Shown: positions 43,720-52,277 of the stretch, one piece after another
Layout: every line of letters starts with the position of its first letter
How positions within the stretch are numbered: the stretch's first letter is position 1
Origin: Planctomycetota bacterium
GTDB taxonomy: Bacteria; Planctomycetota; UBA1135; UBA2386
Length of the DNA: 57,060 nt
Assembly: GCA_025459175.1 (NCBI GenBank)
Contig: JALORC010000032.1
Span: forward strand, 1-57,060
Direction of reading: 5' to 3'
The notes under the pieces: generated by a model
The model's input: the letters and a program-made list of their open reading frames with translations, nothing else
The model's database searches: none
What the model was told of the DNA's origin: nothing
Program-made: the position numbers and the translations under genes

Positions 43720-44559
43720 TCAGACGAGATCGCGGCGCCGGAACGAGCCCAGGCTCCACACCCAGGCCGTGAGCCCCAGCAGCAGCGGCCAACCGATGCC
43801 GGCCCAGAACAGGCCGGCTGCCCCCACCTTGTTGGCGAGGTAGAAGCCGACCGGACCGAAGGTCGACAGTTCCGGCTGGGCGCCGGACAACAACGCGAGC
43901 CGGCAACACTGCACCGGGTTGATCGCGGCCAGGGCGAACACCGCCTGCGGCGGCAGTTCCCACTGCAGCATCACGCCGACCAGGGCGAAGTCGATCAGCG
44001 CCACCCCCGCGGCCCAGATCAGGATCGCGAGCATCAACGCCTTGGCCTGGTTGCGCACCGTCGTCGACACCAACAGCCCGATCGCGACGAAGCACAGCAG
44101 CAGCGCGGTGCTGACCGCCATGCCCCGCAGCAAGAACCCCCACGGCACCTCCTGACCGAACGCCAGGGTGCCGAACAACGCCATCGCCGGCATCGCCACC
44201 AGCAGCGGCAGGCACAGCACCAGCGAGCGCACCAGCGACACGCCGAGGAACCAACCGGTCCGGCCGACCGGGTTGCTGGCCAGCAGCTCCAGCGAGCCGT
44301 CGTCACGCGCACTGTTGACGACCTGACCGGTGGCGGACAACGCCAACAACGGCAACAAGAACAGCAGCGCGTGGCTCCACGACATCAGCGCGCGGCCCAT
44401 GCCCGTGAACCCGATAACGCCCGACTCGCGCAGACCGACCAGCACGAACATGCCGGCCAACAGCGCATGCACGCACAGGCAGAACAACAGCCAGCGCGAG
44501 CGCAGCACTTCGGCGACGTCGAGCCGAGCGACCACGGCGACCTGGCGGCGCAGGCTCAC
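43720..44559 (-). CDS. nosY: NosY, permease of the nos copper-maturation ABC system
   Basis: The protein has 279 residues. It starts with GTG overlapping the nosL stop (GTGA). Six membrane helices are predicted, as in ABC-2-type permeases. The DGSLELLASNPVGRTGWFLG segment after the second helix matches the conserved coupling loop of NosY proteins. With NosF and NosD it forms the complex that supplies sulfur and copper for the CuZ centre of N2O reductase. Context (nosDFL neighbours) fixes the call. Confidence 0.88.
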   Translation of the reverse strand: MSLRRQVAVVARLDVAEVLRSRWLLFCLCVHALLAGMFVLVGLRESGVIGFTGMGRALMSWSHALLFLLPLLALSATGQVVNSARDDGSLELLASNPVGRTGWFLGVSLVRSLVLCLPLLVAMPAMALFGTLAFGQEVPWGFLLRGMAVSTALLLCFVAIGLLVSTTVRNQAKALMLAILIWAAGVALIDFALVGVMLQWELPPQAVFALAAINPVQCCRLALLSGAQPELSTFGPVGFYLANKVGAAGLFWAGIGWPLLLGLTAWVWSLGSFRRRDLV

Positions 44560-45026
44560 TTGCCCCCCTCGTGGCCACCGGCGCGCAGCAGGCACTTCGC
44601 CCGCGCCTGGTCGTAGTCGATCGCGCCCGGGGTGTGGCTGTCGACCGCGGCGAGCCCGAATCCCATCGGCGTCGGCTCGACGGCGATGAATCCCACCGCC
44701 TGCTTGCCGAGCCAGCGATTCTCGCGGTGATGGCGGAAGAACAGCGAGTGCAGTTCGGGCTTCGTCTCCTCGACCCACAGGAACAGGCAGCCCGGGTCGT
44801 CGAACGCGTGCACGCGGCCGTCCTTGGTCGTGACCTGTGCCGCGAACGGCGGCTCGCCGACGTGCATGCCGCAAGCCACGCAAGCTGCCTTGTCCCAGAC
44901 GATGTCGGCAGGCCCGTCGGGCAGCTTGCTCGACGCGACCACCGACCAGGTGATCGCGCCGCCGACGATGGCGATCACCAGCGCCAGCATGGCGACCGGC
45001 AGGACCCGGGTCGAGAAAGTGCTCAT
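44556..45026 (-). CDS. nosL: NosL copper chaperone
   Basis: The protein has 156 residues. An N-terminal TM anchor (VLPVAMLALVIAIVGGAITW) replaces the usual lipobox. The Cu(I)-binding region is ACVACGMHVG with Cys49, Cys52 and Met54, followed by FAAQVTTKDGRVHAFDDPGC and the family's 'MGFGLAA' segment. NosL delivers copper to apo-NosZ in the periplasm. Its start overlaps the nosF stop and its stop overlaps the nosY start. Confidence 0.9.
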   Translation of the reverse strand: MSTFSTRVLPVAMLALVIAIVGGAITWSVVASSKLPDGPADIVWDKAACVACGMHVGEPPFAAQVTTKDGRVHAFDDPGCLFLWVEETKPELHSLFFRHHRENRWLGKQAVGFIAVEPTPMGFGLAAVDSHTPGAIDYDQARAKCLLRAGGHEGGK

Positions 45027-45907
45027 CCGTCGTTCTCCTTGGTCTCGGACTGCAGCCGTTCGACGTCGCGTGCCAGCACATCGCGCACCTGCCCGTTCAG
45101 GCTGCGCCCGAGTTCGCCGAGCAGGCGAGCGCGTTCGGTGACCGGCACGGCCTTGCTCCACCACCCGACCGCACCGGGTCGGAAGCCGCGCTGGGTCAAC
45201 CACGCCGCGGCGAACTCGCCATCGGCGCACACCTCGACGACCGCCTCGGCGTGTTGGTCGAGGTAGGCACCGGCGGCGCCGGACCACGCGACCTCACCCT
45301 CGGCCATCACCACCACGCGGCCGACCAGACGCCGGATCTCCTCCAGCCGATGCGAACACAGCAGGATGGTCGTCTCGGCCGGCAGCTCCTCGATGCAACG
45401 GAAGAACGCGGCGCGACTGCGCGGATCCATGCTCGCGGTCGGCTCGTCGAGCACCAGCAGCTCGGCGCCCGACGCCAGCGCCAGCGCCGCCAGCACCTTC
45501 TGCCGCTGGCCGCCAGACAGCGCGCGGAACGGCCGTCGCGCCAACGGCGCGAGCTCGAGCGACAGCTTCGCCGCCATCGCCCCGATGTCGTCGAACCCTC
45601 GCCCGCGTAGCCCCGCGATCGCGCGCACCACGTCGCCGACCGGCGCCGCGAGGCGCGGCGCGATCTGCGGCATGTAGGCGATGCGATGCGCCACCGCGCT
45701 GCGGTCCTCACCGACCACCACGCCGTCGATGCGCACCTGACCGCCGACCGTCAGCATGCCGAGCAGCGCGCGCACCAACGTCGACTTGCCGGAACCGTTC
45801 GGTCCGATCAGAGCCGTGCGGCTGCCGGGCAACAGCTCGAGCGAGACCCCACGCAGCGCCTGCACGCGGCCGAAACGCTTTTCGATGGCGGCTAGCTCAA
45901 CGTGCAC
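45023..45907 (-). CDS. nosF: NosF, ATPase of the nos ABC system
   Basis: The protein has 294 residues. Walker A is GPNGSGKST, the signature motif is LSGGQRQKV, Walker B is LLVLDEPTASMD and the switch His is in LLCSHRLEEI. It powers NosY/NosD in CuZ-site maturation. It overlaps nosD by 11 bases and nosL by 4, so the genes are translationally coupled. The C-terminal ~70 residues after the ATPase core fit the NosF length. Confidence 0.92.
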   Translation of the reverse strand: MHVELAAIEKRFGRVQALRGVSLELLPGSRTALIGPNGSGKSTLVRALLGMLTVGGQVRIDGVVVGEDRSAVAHRIAYMPQIAPRLAAPVGDVVRAIAGLRGRGFDDIGAMAAKLSLELAPLARRPFRALSGGQRQKVLAALALASGAELLVLDEPTASMDPRSRAAFFRCIEELPAETTILLCSHRLEEIRRLVGRVVVMAEGEVAWSGAAGAYLDQHAEAVVEVCADGEFAAAWLTQRGFRPGAVGWWSKAVPVTERARLLGELGRSLNGQVRDVLARDVERLQSETKENDG

Positions 45908-47207
45908 GACGCACCTCGGGGGTCCAGCCGACCGCCATCGGCGCCAACCGCGGCGCCTCGTCGCGCAGCAACTGCCGCGGCACGAACAGCGGCATCACCT
46001 CGCCGACCAGATCAACCATGCCCATTGCCGGGGATCCGTGCAGCAGGGCCAGTTCCGGATATCGCCCCTCCAGTTGCACCGACAGTCGCCGGAACTCGAA
46101 CGGCACGTCGCCGAAGCCGTCGCCATCGAGGTCGTAGCCGCGATAGCTGTCGTAGAAGTTGCCGCGGAACTTGCAGGCGAGCGCATCGCCCTGGCCGCCG
46201 ACCTTGACCACGACGCCGTTGTCGCGGAACTGGTTGTCGACGAAGTCGCTGCGGCGCAGCCCGCTGTGCAGACTGATCGCCGACTCCGCGAAGCGGACCA
46301 CATTGCGCCGGTAGTGATTGTGGTGCCCCGGATCGAGCGGCGATGCGTCGATGTAGATGCCGGTCGTGTTGGCGAGCAACCAGTTGTCCTCGATGGTGAG
46401 GTTGCCTGCCTCCTTGAGGCCGATGCCGATACCGGCTGCACCGCCCGACTCGGCCAGCAGGTTGCGGCGCAGCACGATGTCGCGCGAGTACATCGCGAAC
46501 ACGCCGACCTCACAGGCGACGTACTCGCTGTCCTCGACCACGTTTTCGTGGCTGTACATGAAGTGCGTGCCGTAGCGGCTGCGAGTGACGCGGTTGCGTG
46601 CCAACAGGTTGCGCGACGAGTACCAGACGACCACGTCGCGCGAATCGGTGACGTGGTTGTCGGTCACCAACGAGTCGTTGGTCTCCCACAACCGGATGCC
46701 GTCACCGCGCAAGCCCATCGCCGGAAGGCCGGTGCCGATCACGGTGCAGTGGACCACCTTGGCGCGCACACAGCGTTCGACCAGGATGCCGAACAGCGTC
46801 TCGCACACCGTCACCCCTTCGAGCACGTGGTCCGAGCCCTGCAGGTGCACACCGCCGTCCATCAGATCGAAGCGTTGACCGCTGCCGGCGATCGTGAAGC
46901 CAGCCAACCGCACCCCGCTGCCGGTGACACGGACCGTCGAGCCGGCACCGCCGCGCACGGTGGCCAACGGCGGCCCCCACAGCGTCAGCGGCTTGCCGAT
47001 GGTGAGCGGTCCCCGATGCTCGCCTGGCGCCAGCAGCAGCACTGCACCGACTGGTGCGACGTCGATCACCGCCTGCACGTCCTCGCCGACGTGGACCGTG
47101 CGGCCCGCGTGTGGAGCCGCGACCTCCGACACGCGCGGCGCCGGCGGCTCGTTGCCTGCGCTGCACGCACTCAAGCAGGTCGACAGCAACATCGTCAGCG
47201 AGCGCAT
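45897..47207 (-). CDS. nosD: NosD, periplasmic beta-helix protein for N2O reductase maturation
   Basis: The protein has 436 residues. From the ATG at 47207 it has a lipobox (MLLSTCLSACSAG, Cys15); a GTG at 47243 that overlaps the nosZ stop is an alternative start. The body is a right-handed beta-helix of CASH/PbH1 repeats typical of NosD: VLEGVTVCETLFGILVERC, DGIRLWETNDSLVTDNHVTD, NLLARNRVTRSRYGTHFMYS, NLTIEDNWLLANTTGIYIDA. It interacts with NosFY to deliver sulfide for CuZ. Spacing from nosZ is 32 bases. Confidence 0.92.
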   Translation of the reverse strand: MRSLTMLLSTCLSACSAGNEPPAPRVSEVAAPHAGRTVHVGEDVQAVIDVAPVGAVLLLAPGEHRGPLTIGKPLTLWGPPLATVRGGAGSTVRVTGSGVRLAGFTIAGSGQRFDLMDGGVHLQGSDHVLEGVTVCETLFGILVERCVRAKVVHCTVIGTGLPAMGLRGDGIRLWETNDSLVTDNHVTDSRDVVVWYSSRNLLARNRVTRSRYGTHFMYSHENVVEDSEYVACEVGVFAMYSRDIVLRRNLLAESGGAAGIGIGLKEAGNLTIEDNWLLANTTGIYIDASPLDPGHHNHYRRNVVRFAESAISLHSGLRRSDFVDNQFRDNGVVVKVGGQGDALACKFRGNFYDSYRGYDLDGDGFGDVPFEFRRLSVQLEGRYPELALLHGSPAMGMVDLVGEVMPLFVPRQLLRDEAPRLAPMAVGWTPEVRRAR

Positions 47208-47239
47208 GGTGGATCCGGTGCGTGGTTCGCGGCTAGCCG

Positions 47240-49207
47240 TCACTTGGGCTCGACGAGCAGGTAGCCGGCCATCTCGAGGTGCAGCGCAGAGCAGAACTCG
47301 GTGCAGTAGAAGGGGAACACCCCCGCCCTCTCGACCTTGAACACGATGTTGCAGTGTTTGCCCGGTTCGAGGCTGACGTTGATGTTCTGGCCGCCGATCG
47401 CGAGCCCGTGCGTGGCATCCTTGGCCTGCTCGACGCTGGTGACGTGCAGGTGCACGGTGTCACCCTGCTTCACCCGCACGATGTCGGGCGAGAAGTGGCT
47501 CCGCACCGCGGTCATGTAGACGTGCACCCCGTCCGCCTTGCGCTCGATGCGCTCCTTGCCGGCGACGGTCGCGCTCGGGTCGACGTCGTGGGTGTACGGG
47601 TTCGTGCCGATCGGCTTGTAGACCTCGATCGGCTTCAGCTTGCCGGCCTTGATCATCTGCGCGTTGTGCGGCTCGCCGAGCGGCAACGGCATGTCGTAGA
47701 GCAGCTGCATCTTCGCGCCGCTGATGTCGATCAGCTGGAAGTTCTGCGGCAGCAGCGGGCCGACCGGCGCGAAGCGGTCGAGTGCCCACTTGTTCATCGC
47801 GATCAGGTACTTGCCGTCCGGGCTGACGGTGTCACCCTCGGCAGACACCAGGTGGCCGATGTTGAAGTGGGTATCGATCTTGTCGACGACCACCAGGTCC
47901 TTCAGCGACCACTTGGCGACCACGGTCTCGATGAACACCGAGGTGTAGGCGAATCCCTTGTCGTCGAAGACCGTGTGCAACGGGCCGAGGCCGATCTCGC
48001 ACTGGCCGAACACCGAGCTCTTGAAGTCGAGGATCGGCACCCCGTACGGATCCTTGCCGACGAACTGCTTCGCCCTCATCTGGGCGATGATCTTCTGGAT
48101 GTCGAACAGCGTCGTGTGGGTGTCGAGCTTGCCACCGACGACGATGCCGGTGCCGTCCGGCGTCACGTCGACCCCGTGTGGGCTCTTCGGCTCAGGCACG
48201 AAGGCCAACAGCCCCTCGTCGATCGCCGTCTGCATGCGGATCACGCGCATACCGGCGATCGTCTCGGTCTTGCCGGCCTTGGCGATCGCCTCGGCGCCGC
48301 GCCAGTTGATGCAGTGCAGGTAGTCCATGTCGTTCTGCGTCGCACCGGACTCCAGCGGTGGCTTGCCCTCGAGGATGCCGCCGTAGGCTCGCTCGGTGTT
48401 GATCGAGTTGCAGAACACCCAGCCGTCGCTGCCCTTCTTGCCGCAGTCGGCGAGGTCCTGCATGTAGGGTGGCAGCTCGATCGCGAACGACTCCGCCGGC
48501 ACGATCCGACCTCGCGCCTTGTCGAACTTCCAGAAGATCATCGCGCCGCGGTACTTCTCGTCGAACTGCTCGATCGGCGCGTAGACGCCCCCGAGCGGTG
48601 CCGGGTACTGCGACGTCTCGACCACGTAGTCGGTGTCCGGCGTCACGAACGTGGCCCCGTGTTCGGAGGCGATCAGCTCACTGCTGACTATCTGCTGGGT
48701 CGTGAAGTCGGAAAGATCGACGACGGCGACCCGTGGATTGCACTTGTCGTTGACGAAGATGTACTTGCCGTCGTAGTCGCCGGCGGTCTCGCTGAGTGCC
48801 GGGTGGTGCATGTCGGCCCAAGTCAGCGTCTGGCCGCCGCGATTGCCCTGCCTCAGCACCTCGCCGCTCTCGTCCCCGTAGCCGTAGCCCTGCCACGGCT
48901 CCGGCGAGAACACGCCGACATACTTCAGGATGCGCATGCTCGGCACCCCGATCACGATCAGGTTGCCACCGTGACCGCCGGACGCGAAGGTGTAGTACTC
49001 GTCGTGCTTGCCGGTCGGCGTGTAGGTCTTGAGCGCCGCGGTCACGTCCTGCTCGGACAGTCCACGCGCATTCATCAGCGCCAGTACGTCACCGCCGGCA
49101 CCGCCGCCACCGCCGTTGGCGGCCTGGCGGCCGCCGCAGGCAGCGAACACCGACAGGGTCAGGATGGCCACGATGCGTGGCGAACGGATCCGCGTCTTCT
49201 GTTGCAT
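47240..49207 (-). CDS. nosZ: Nitrous oxide reductase NosZ, clade II lipoprotein type
   Basis: The protein has 655 residues. It reduces N2O to N2 in the periplasm. The N-terminus is a Sec/lipoprotein signal (MQQKTRIRSPRIVAILTLSV, then FAACGG with Cys24) and lacks the twin arginine of clade I enzymes. CuZ ligands are visible in the propeller: TWADMHHPALSET, SPHGVDVTPDG, LGPLHTVFD, NIGHLVSAEGD, GEPHNAQ. The C-terminal cupredoxin has the CuA motif FYCTEFCSALHLEM (Cys635, Cys639, His643, Met646). The set looks complete, so activity is expected. The upstream cytochrome c gene is 58 bases away. Confidence 0.95.
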   Translation of the reverse strand: MQQKTRIRSPRIVAILTLSVFAACGGRQAANGGGGGAGGDVLALMNARGLSEQDVTAALKTYTPTGKHDEYYTFASGGHGGNLIVIGVPSMRILKYVGVFSPEPWQGYGYGDESGEVLRQGNRGGQTLTWADMHHPALSETAGDYDGKYIFVNDKCNPRVAVVDLSDFTTQQIVSSELIASEHGATFVTPDTDYVVETSQYPAPLGGVYAPIEQFDEKYRGAMIFWKFDKARGRIVPAESFAIELPPYMQDLADCGKKGSDGWVFCNSINTERAYGGILEGKPPLESGATQNDMDYLHCINWRGAEAIAKAGKTETIAGMRVIRMQTAIDEGLLAFVPEPKSPHGVDVTPDGTGIVVGGKLDTHTTLFDIQKIIAQMRAKQFVGKDPYGVPILDFKSSVFGQCEIGLGPLHTVFDDKGFAYTSVFIETVVAKWSLKDLVVVDKIDTHFNIGHLVSAEGDTVSPDGKYLIAMNKWALDRFAPVGPLLPQNFQLIDISGAKMQLLYDMPLPLGEPHNAQMIKAGKLKPIEVYKPIGTNPYTHDVDPSATVAGKERIERKADGVHVYMTAVRSHFSPDIVRVKQGDTVHLHVTSVEQAKDATHGLAIGGQNINVSLEPGKHCNIVFKVERAGVFPFYCTEFCSALHLEMAGYLLVEPK

Positions 49208-49265
49208 GGGTTCCTCTCGATCTCGAGCGATGCCGGCCGGGCCGGCGAAGTTCCTGGTCCGGATG

Positions 49266-49688
49266 TCACTTGCCCTTGAAGCCGCGCACGATCTGCACGA
49301 GCCCATCGAGCACCTTGTCGTTCCCCTTCAGCTGCGGCTGGGCGACCATCATCGGGCTCTTCCCGACCGCGGCGCCGCCGTAGACGATGACTTTCTTGAT
49401 GTGCTCGTCGGTCACCGATGCCTGCCAGGCGACGTCGGCGAACGACCTCGGCTTCGGATCGATCGCGGCGGCACCCGGGCCGTCACCATGCCCCGAAGCG
49501 CCGTGGCAGGTGAAGCACAGGGAGTCGAACAATGCGCGGGCCTCTCCGGCACCGCCCGCCGTCGGGGTCGGGGTCGGAGTCGACGCCGTCATCTGCGTCT
49601 TGGCGGGGGCCGCTTTGGCGTCACCCCCCCCGCAGGCGGCAAGGGCGAGAAGGGCCGACAGGAGAACGGAACGGGAGTAGGTCGTCAT
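49266..49688 (-). CDS. Monohaem c-type cytochrome lipoprotein of the nos operon
   Basis: The protein has 140 residues. The signal ends with LALAACGGG (Cys19), making it a lipoprotein. A Thr/Pro linker leads to one cytochrome c domain: haem site CFTCH (58-62) and an axial Met candidate in GKSPMM (113/114). As the first gene of the nos operon it is the likely electron donor to the lipid-anchored NosZ, a role played by small cytochromes c in other clade II clusters. No nosR, nosB, nosG or nosH is seen here. Confidence 0.85.
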   Translation of the reverse strand: MTTYSRSVLLSALLALAACGGGDAKAAPAKTQMTASTPTPTPTAGGAGEARALFDSLCFTCHGASGHGDGPGAAAIDPKPRSFADVAWQASVTDEHIKKVIVYGGAAVGKSPMMVAQPQLKGNDKVLDGLVQIVRGFKGK

Positions 49689-49739
49689 GGATACCAAGCA
49701 GTGGATGTCGTTCGAAACATCAATCGATCCTAGTATCCA

Positions 49740-49751
49740 GAAATGCATTTC
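49740..49751. promoter_or_regulatory. Palindrome GAAATGCATTTC in the nos divergent promoter
   Basis: A perfect 12-base palindrome lies 52 bases upstream of the cytochrome gene within the 223-base divergent region. Its half-sites (AATGCATTT) resemble the TGCATTT half-site of NsrR operators. An NsrR-like Fe-S regulator is encoded two genes away on the other side, so this is a plausible operator. No clear FNR box was found. Confidence 0.45.
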
Positions 49752-49911
49752 GATGGCATCCGGGCCCTTGTTGGAACATGTCTCCGAACAACATCGTAGT
49801 TTCGGACCTTTGAGCCCATGAAGCTCGTTCCGAAGTTCTCCGTGCACTCGCATCTCGACCCGTTGAAAGAACCCCTCGTCTGCGGATCTTTATGTCGTGT
49901 TTAGAGATCCC

Positions 49912-50460
49912 ATGCGGACAACCACAATCCTGCTCTCCCTCGCCACTATGACCCTCTGGAGCTGCAGCCAGGAAGCTGCCCCATCACCTCGGCCGGCGCC
50001 AACGTCGGCGAAACAGGACTCGGCGCCGCCGCCCCTGGATCCGGACAACATCGTCAGCATCGCCATCGGATCGAAGGACCACACTACGCTGGTCGCGGCT
50101 CTGAAGGCCGCCAACTACGTGACCTCCGTCGCGAACCCCGGCCCACTGACCGTGTTCGCGCCAACCGATGCCGCGTTCGGCAAGCTGCCGGCGGGCACCG
50201 TGGAGGGGCTTGTGAAGCCCGAGCGACAGGCTGACCTCAAGGAGATCCTCAAGTACCACGTCGCGCCAGCGGTCTACGAAGCGCCGGCCCTGCAGGCGAT
50301 GGACGGCAAAGAGCTGGCGATGGCCAACGGCAAGAAGGTCGCGATCCGAGTCGTCGACGGCAAGCTGCGGATCAACGACGCCACCGTGATCGCGTCGATC
50401 CGCGCCTCCAACGGCGTCGTGCACGTGGTCGACGGCGTGCTGTTGCCGAAGGCGAACTGA
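49912..50460 (+). CDS. Fasciclin-domain lipoprotein
   Basis: The protein has 182 residues. A GTG five codons upstream is an alternative start. The signal ends at TLWSCSQ (Cys20 lipobox candidate). A single FAS1 domain covers ~50-180: HTTLVAALKAANYVTSVANP, GPLTVFAPTDAAFGKLPAGT, LKEILKYHVAPAVY and ATVIASIRASNGVVHVVDGV. FAS1 proteins mediate adhesion; small ones are also common beside nos and other copper genes. It is transcribed away from the nos operon and precedes the Rrf2 regulator by 35 bases. Confidence 0.85.
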   Translation: MRTTTILLSLATMTLWSCSQEAAPSPRPAPTSAKQDSAPPPLDPDNIVSIAIGSKDHTTLVAALKAANYVTSVANPGPLTVFAPTDAAFGKLPAGTVEGLVKPERQADLKEILKYHVAPAVYEAPALQAMDGKELAMANGKKVAIRVVDGKLRINDATVIASIRASNGVVHVVDGVLLPKAN

Positions 50461-50495
50461 CAGCCAGCTGGCGCCCGGCCGGACGGCGCCCGACA

Positions 50496-50930
50496 ATGAC
50501 GCGGATGCTGCTGAACCTGACCGCGGTCTACGGCCTGCGCGCGATGGCCGTGCTGGCGGGCCTCGCCGCCGGTGAGAGCATCAACGCCGCGGACCTGAGC
50601 CAGCGCACCGGTGTGCCGCAGCAGTATCTGTCGAAGGTCATGCGCAAGCTGGTGCTGGCTCGCCTGGTGCACGGCCAGCGCGGGCGCGGCGGCGGCTTCA
50701 TGCTGGAGAAGCCAGCGCGGCAGATCCGGTTGGCCGACGTGCTCGGCGCCCTCGACCTCGAACTACAGGGCGGCTGCGCGTTCGGCTTCGAAGCCTGCGA
50801 CCCGCGGAACCCCTGCGTGCTGCACCCGATCTGGAGCAAGCTGCAGTCCGATCTCGAGGCCTGGACCACCGGCTCCACCTTTGCCGACCTGGGCCCGCCA
50901 CCGCCCGATCGCCGCCGCCGACAGCGCTGA
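50496..50930 (+). CDS. Rrf2-family Fe-S regulator, NsrR-like
   Basis: The protein has 144 residues. The winged helix opens with LNLTAVYGLRAMAVLAGLAA and has LSQRTGVPQQYLSKVMRKLV and GRGGGFMLEKPARQIRLADV. Three cysteines (Cys94, Cys101, Cys107) in GCAFGFEACDPRNPC have spacing C-x6-C-x5-C, the spacing of gonococcal NsrR and close to IscR. They would ligate an iron-sulfur cluster. Given the neighbouring nos operon, nitric-oxide sensing and control of nos expression is the most likely role; IscR or RirA-type roles are not excluded. Confidence 0.85.
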   Translation: MTRMLLNLTAVYGLRAMAVLAGLAAGESINAADLSQRTGVPQQYLSKVMRKLVLARLVHGQRGRGGGFMLEKPARQIRLADVLGALDLELQGGCAFGFEACDPRNPCVLHPIWSKLQSDLEAWTTGSTFADLGPPPPDRRRRQR

Positions 50931-51000
50931 AGTGGGCGGGACAGGAGATCCTGGCAACTCGGAAGGAACTGCTCGGCCCGGGGTCGTATCCCCGCGCCAC

Positions 51001-51411
51001 ATGCCCCCCCGCTTCTCTCCGTGTTACCTGCTGCTGCTGTTGGGTGGCTGCCATTCGCCACCTGCTGCGCCGCCGCAGACCCTCCCGCACAGCCACCGCG
51101 GCACCACGGCCCTGACCGTCACCGCCAGTGCGATCCTGCCCGCCGCCGAGGTTCGCATCCCGGTGATGTCGACGCTGGTCTGGCGCAACCGCACCGATCG
51201 GCCGCTGCAGATCGACATCGCCACCGCCGCCTGCAACGAGTGCGACACGGTGCTCGGCTTCTCGGCCGCAGGGTCCGGCGCCCGCGCCATCAACCTGCCA
51301 CCTGGCGGCATCGCGACGCTGTGCTTCCATGATCCAGGGGTGTTCGCCTACGCCACGCGGAGCGGTGACTCGGTGCGCGAAGGCACCATTCGCGTCGAGG
51401 GCGGACGATGA
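51001..51411 (+). CDS. Small cupredoxin-like lipoprotein
   Basis: The protein has 136 residues. The signal ends in LLLLGGCHS (Cys17). The mature domain is beta-rich, with MSTLVWRNRTDRPLQIDIA, LPPGGIATLCFHDPGVFAYA and TIRVEG, a layout like a plastocyanin/azurin fold in which a loop near the end supplies metal ligands. The putative ligand set is incomplete by eye (Cys in LCFHD, one His), so copper binding is uncertain. Its stop overlaps the next start (ATGA). Confidence 0.5.
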   Translation: MPPRFSPCYLLLLLGGCHSPPAAPPQTLPHSHRGTTALTVTASAILPAAEVRIPVMSTLVWRNRTDRPLQIDIATAACNECDTVLGFSAAGSGARAINLPPGGIATLCFHDPGVFAYATRSGDSVREGTIRVEGGR

Positions 51412-52277
51412 GCCACCACCTCGCCGCGATCTCGATGGCCGCGCTGCTCGCGGCCTGCGGCGGTGTCAGCCACACGCTGCACCGCGACGTGCCGCCACCG
51501 CGAACGATCGCGATCCTGCCGTTCCCGGGCACCGCGTCGCCGGCGGTGCGGGCAGCCGCCAGGCAGCTGATCCAGAGCCGCTTGCGCACGCTCGGCTATC
51601 GGCTCGCCGACATCGAGCATGTCGACCGCGTGCTCGCCGAGCGCGGCTGGCTGCGCGACCCGGGCAGCTTCGTCACACCCGACTCGCGGACCGAAGTCTG
51701 TGCCGCGCTCGGCACCGACGCAGTCCTGCTGGGCACCGACATCGAGGAGTCCGGGTTCAACTACCTGGTGCTGCGCCGTCACCGGATCGGCGGCACCCTG
51801 GCAATCGAGCTGGCCTGTGGCCGCGAGTGGTGGCATGCCGAGCACGCGGCCGGCAAGTTCGGCGGCTTCCTGCTGACCAGCGGACAGGTGTTCGCCGAGT
51901 TCCGCGCGCAGGGCGAGCACGGCACGCCGATGGCGACGATGGCCCTCCTGGACGAGTTCACGGCGGACGCGATCGGCACCGTGCCTGCCATGCCGGTGAC
52001 GGACTCCGTGCCGATGCCCCCGCCGATCGCGAACGTGGTCGCGCGGCGCACGACGACCGCAACCGGCACCCGCCTGCTGGTCGAAGCCGCCGCCCCGAGC
52101 GGTTGTGAGCTGCGGTTCGCGATCGAAGGCGCCAGCGGCGCGGTGCCGATGGTCGAGCTGCCCCGGACCGGGCACTACCGCGGTTGGCACGATCTGCCGA
52201 GCGCGGACCACGTGGCGCTGACCGTGCACGCGACCGATCCGTGGGGTCAGGCGAGCACCGCGAGGGTCGACGGATGA
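51408..52277 (+). CDS. GNA1162/DUF799-like lipoprotein 1
   Basis: The protein has 289 residues. The lipobox is MAALLAACGG (Cys17). Residues ~30-190 (TIAILPFPGTASPAVRAAAR, LIQSRLRTLGYRLADIEHVD, ALGTDAVLLGTDIEESGFNY) match the GNA1162/DUF799 putative lipoprotein family, whose TolB-N-like domain occurs in envelope complexes. The C-terminal ~90 residues (GCELRFAIEGASGAVPMVEL, TGHYRGWHDL) are an extra domain that recurs in the next gene. Coupled by 4-base overlaps on both sides. Confidence 0.65.
   Translation: MSHHLAAISMAALLAACGGVSHTLHRDVPPPRTIAILPFPGTASPAVRAAARQLIQSRLRTLGYRLADIEHVDRVLAERGWLRDPGSFVTPDSRTEVCAALGTDAVLLGTDIEESGFNYLVLRRHRIGGTLAIELACGREWWHAEHAAGKFGGFLLTSGQVFAEFRAQGEHGTPMATMALLDEFTADAIGTVPAMPVTDSVPMPPPIANVVARRTTTATGTRLLVEAAAPSGCELRFAIEGASGAVPMVELPRTGHYRGWHDLPSADHVALTVHATDPWGQASTARVDG

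Noticed and set aside
47208..47243. GTG at 47243 as nosD start overlapping the nosZ stop
   Set aside because: Possible, since nosY uses a similar GTGA overlap, but the ATG at 47207 gives a cleaner lipoprotein signal; noted as an alternative only.
49689..49911. FNR/CRP-type site (TTGAT-N4-ATCAA) in the nos promoter
   Set aside because: Only one half (ATCAA) is present near 49720; the other half does not match.
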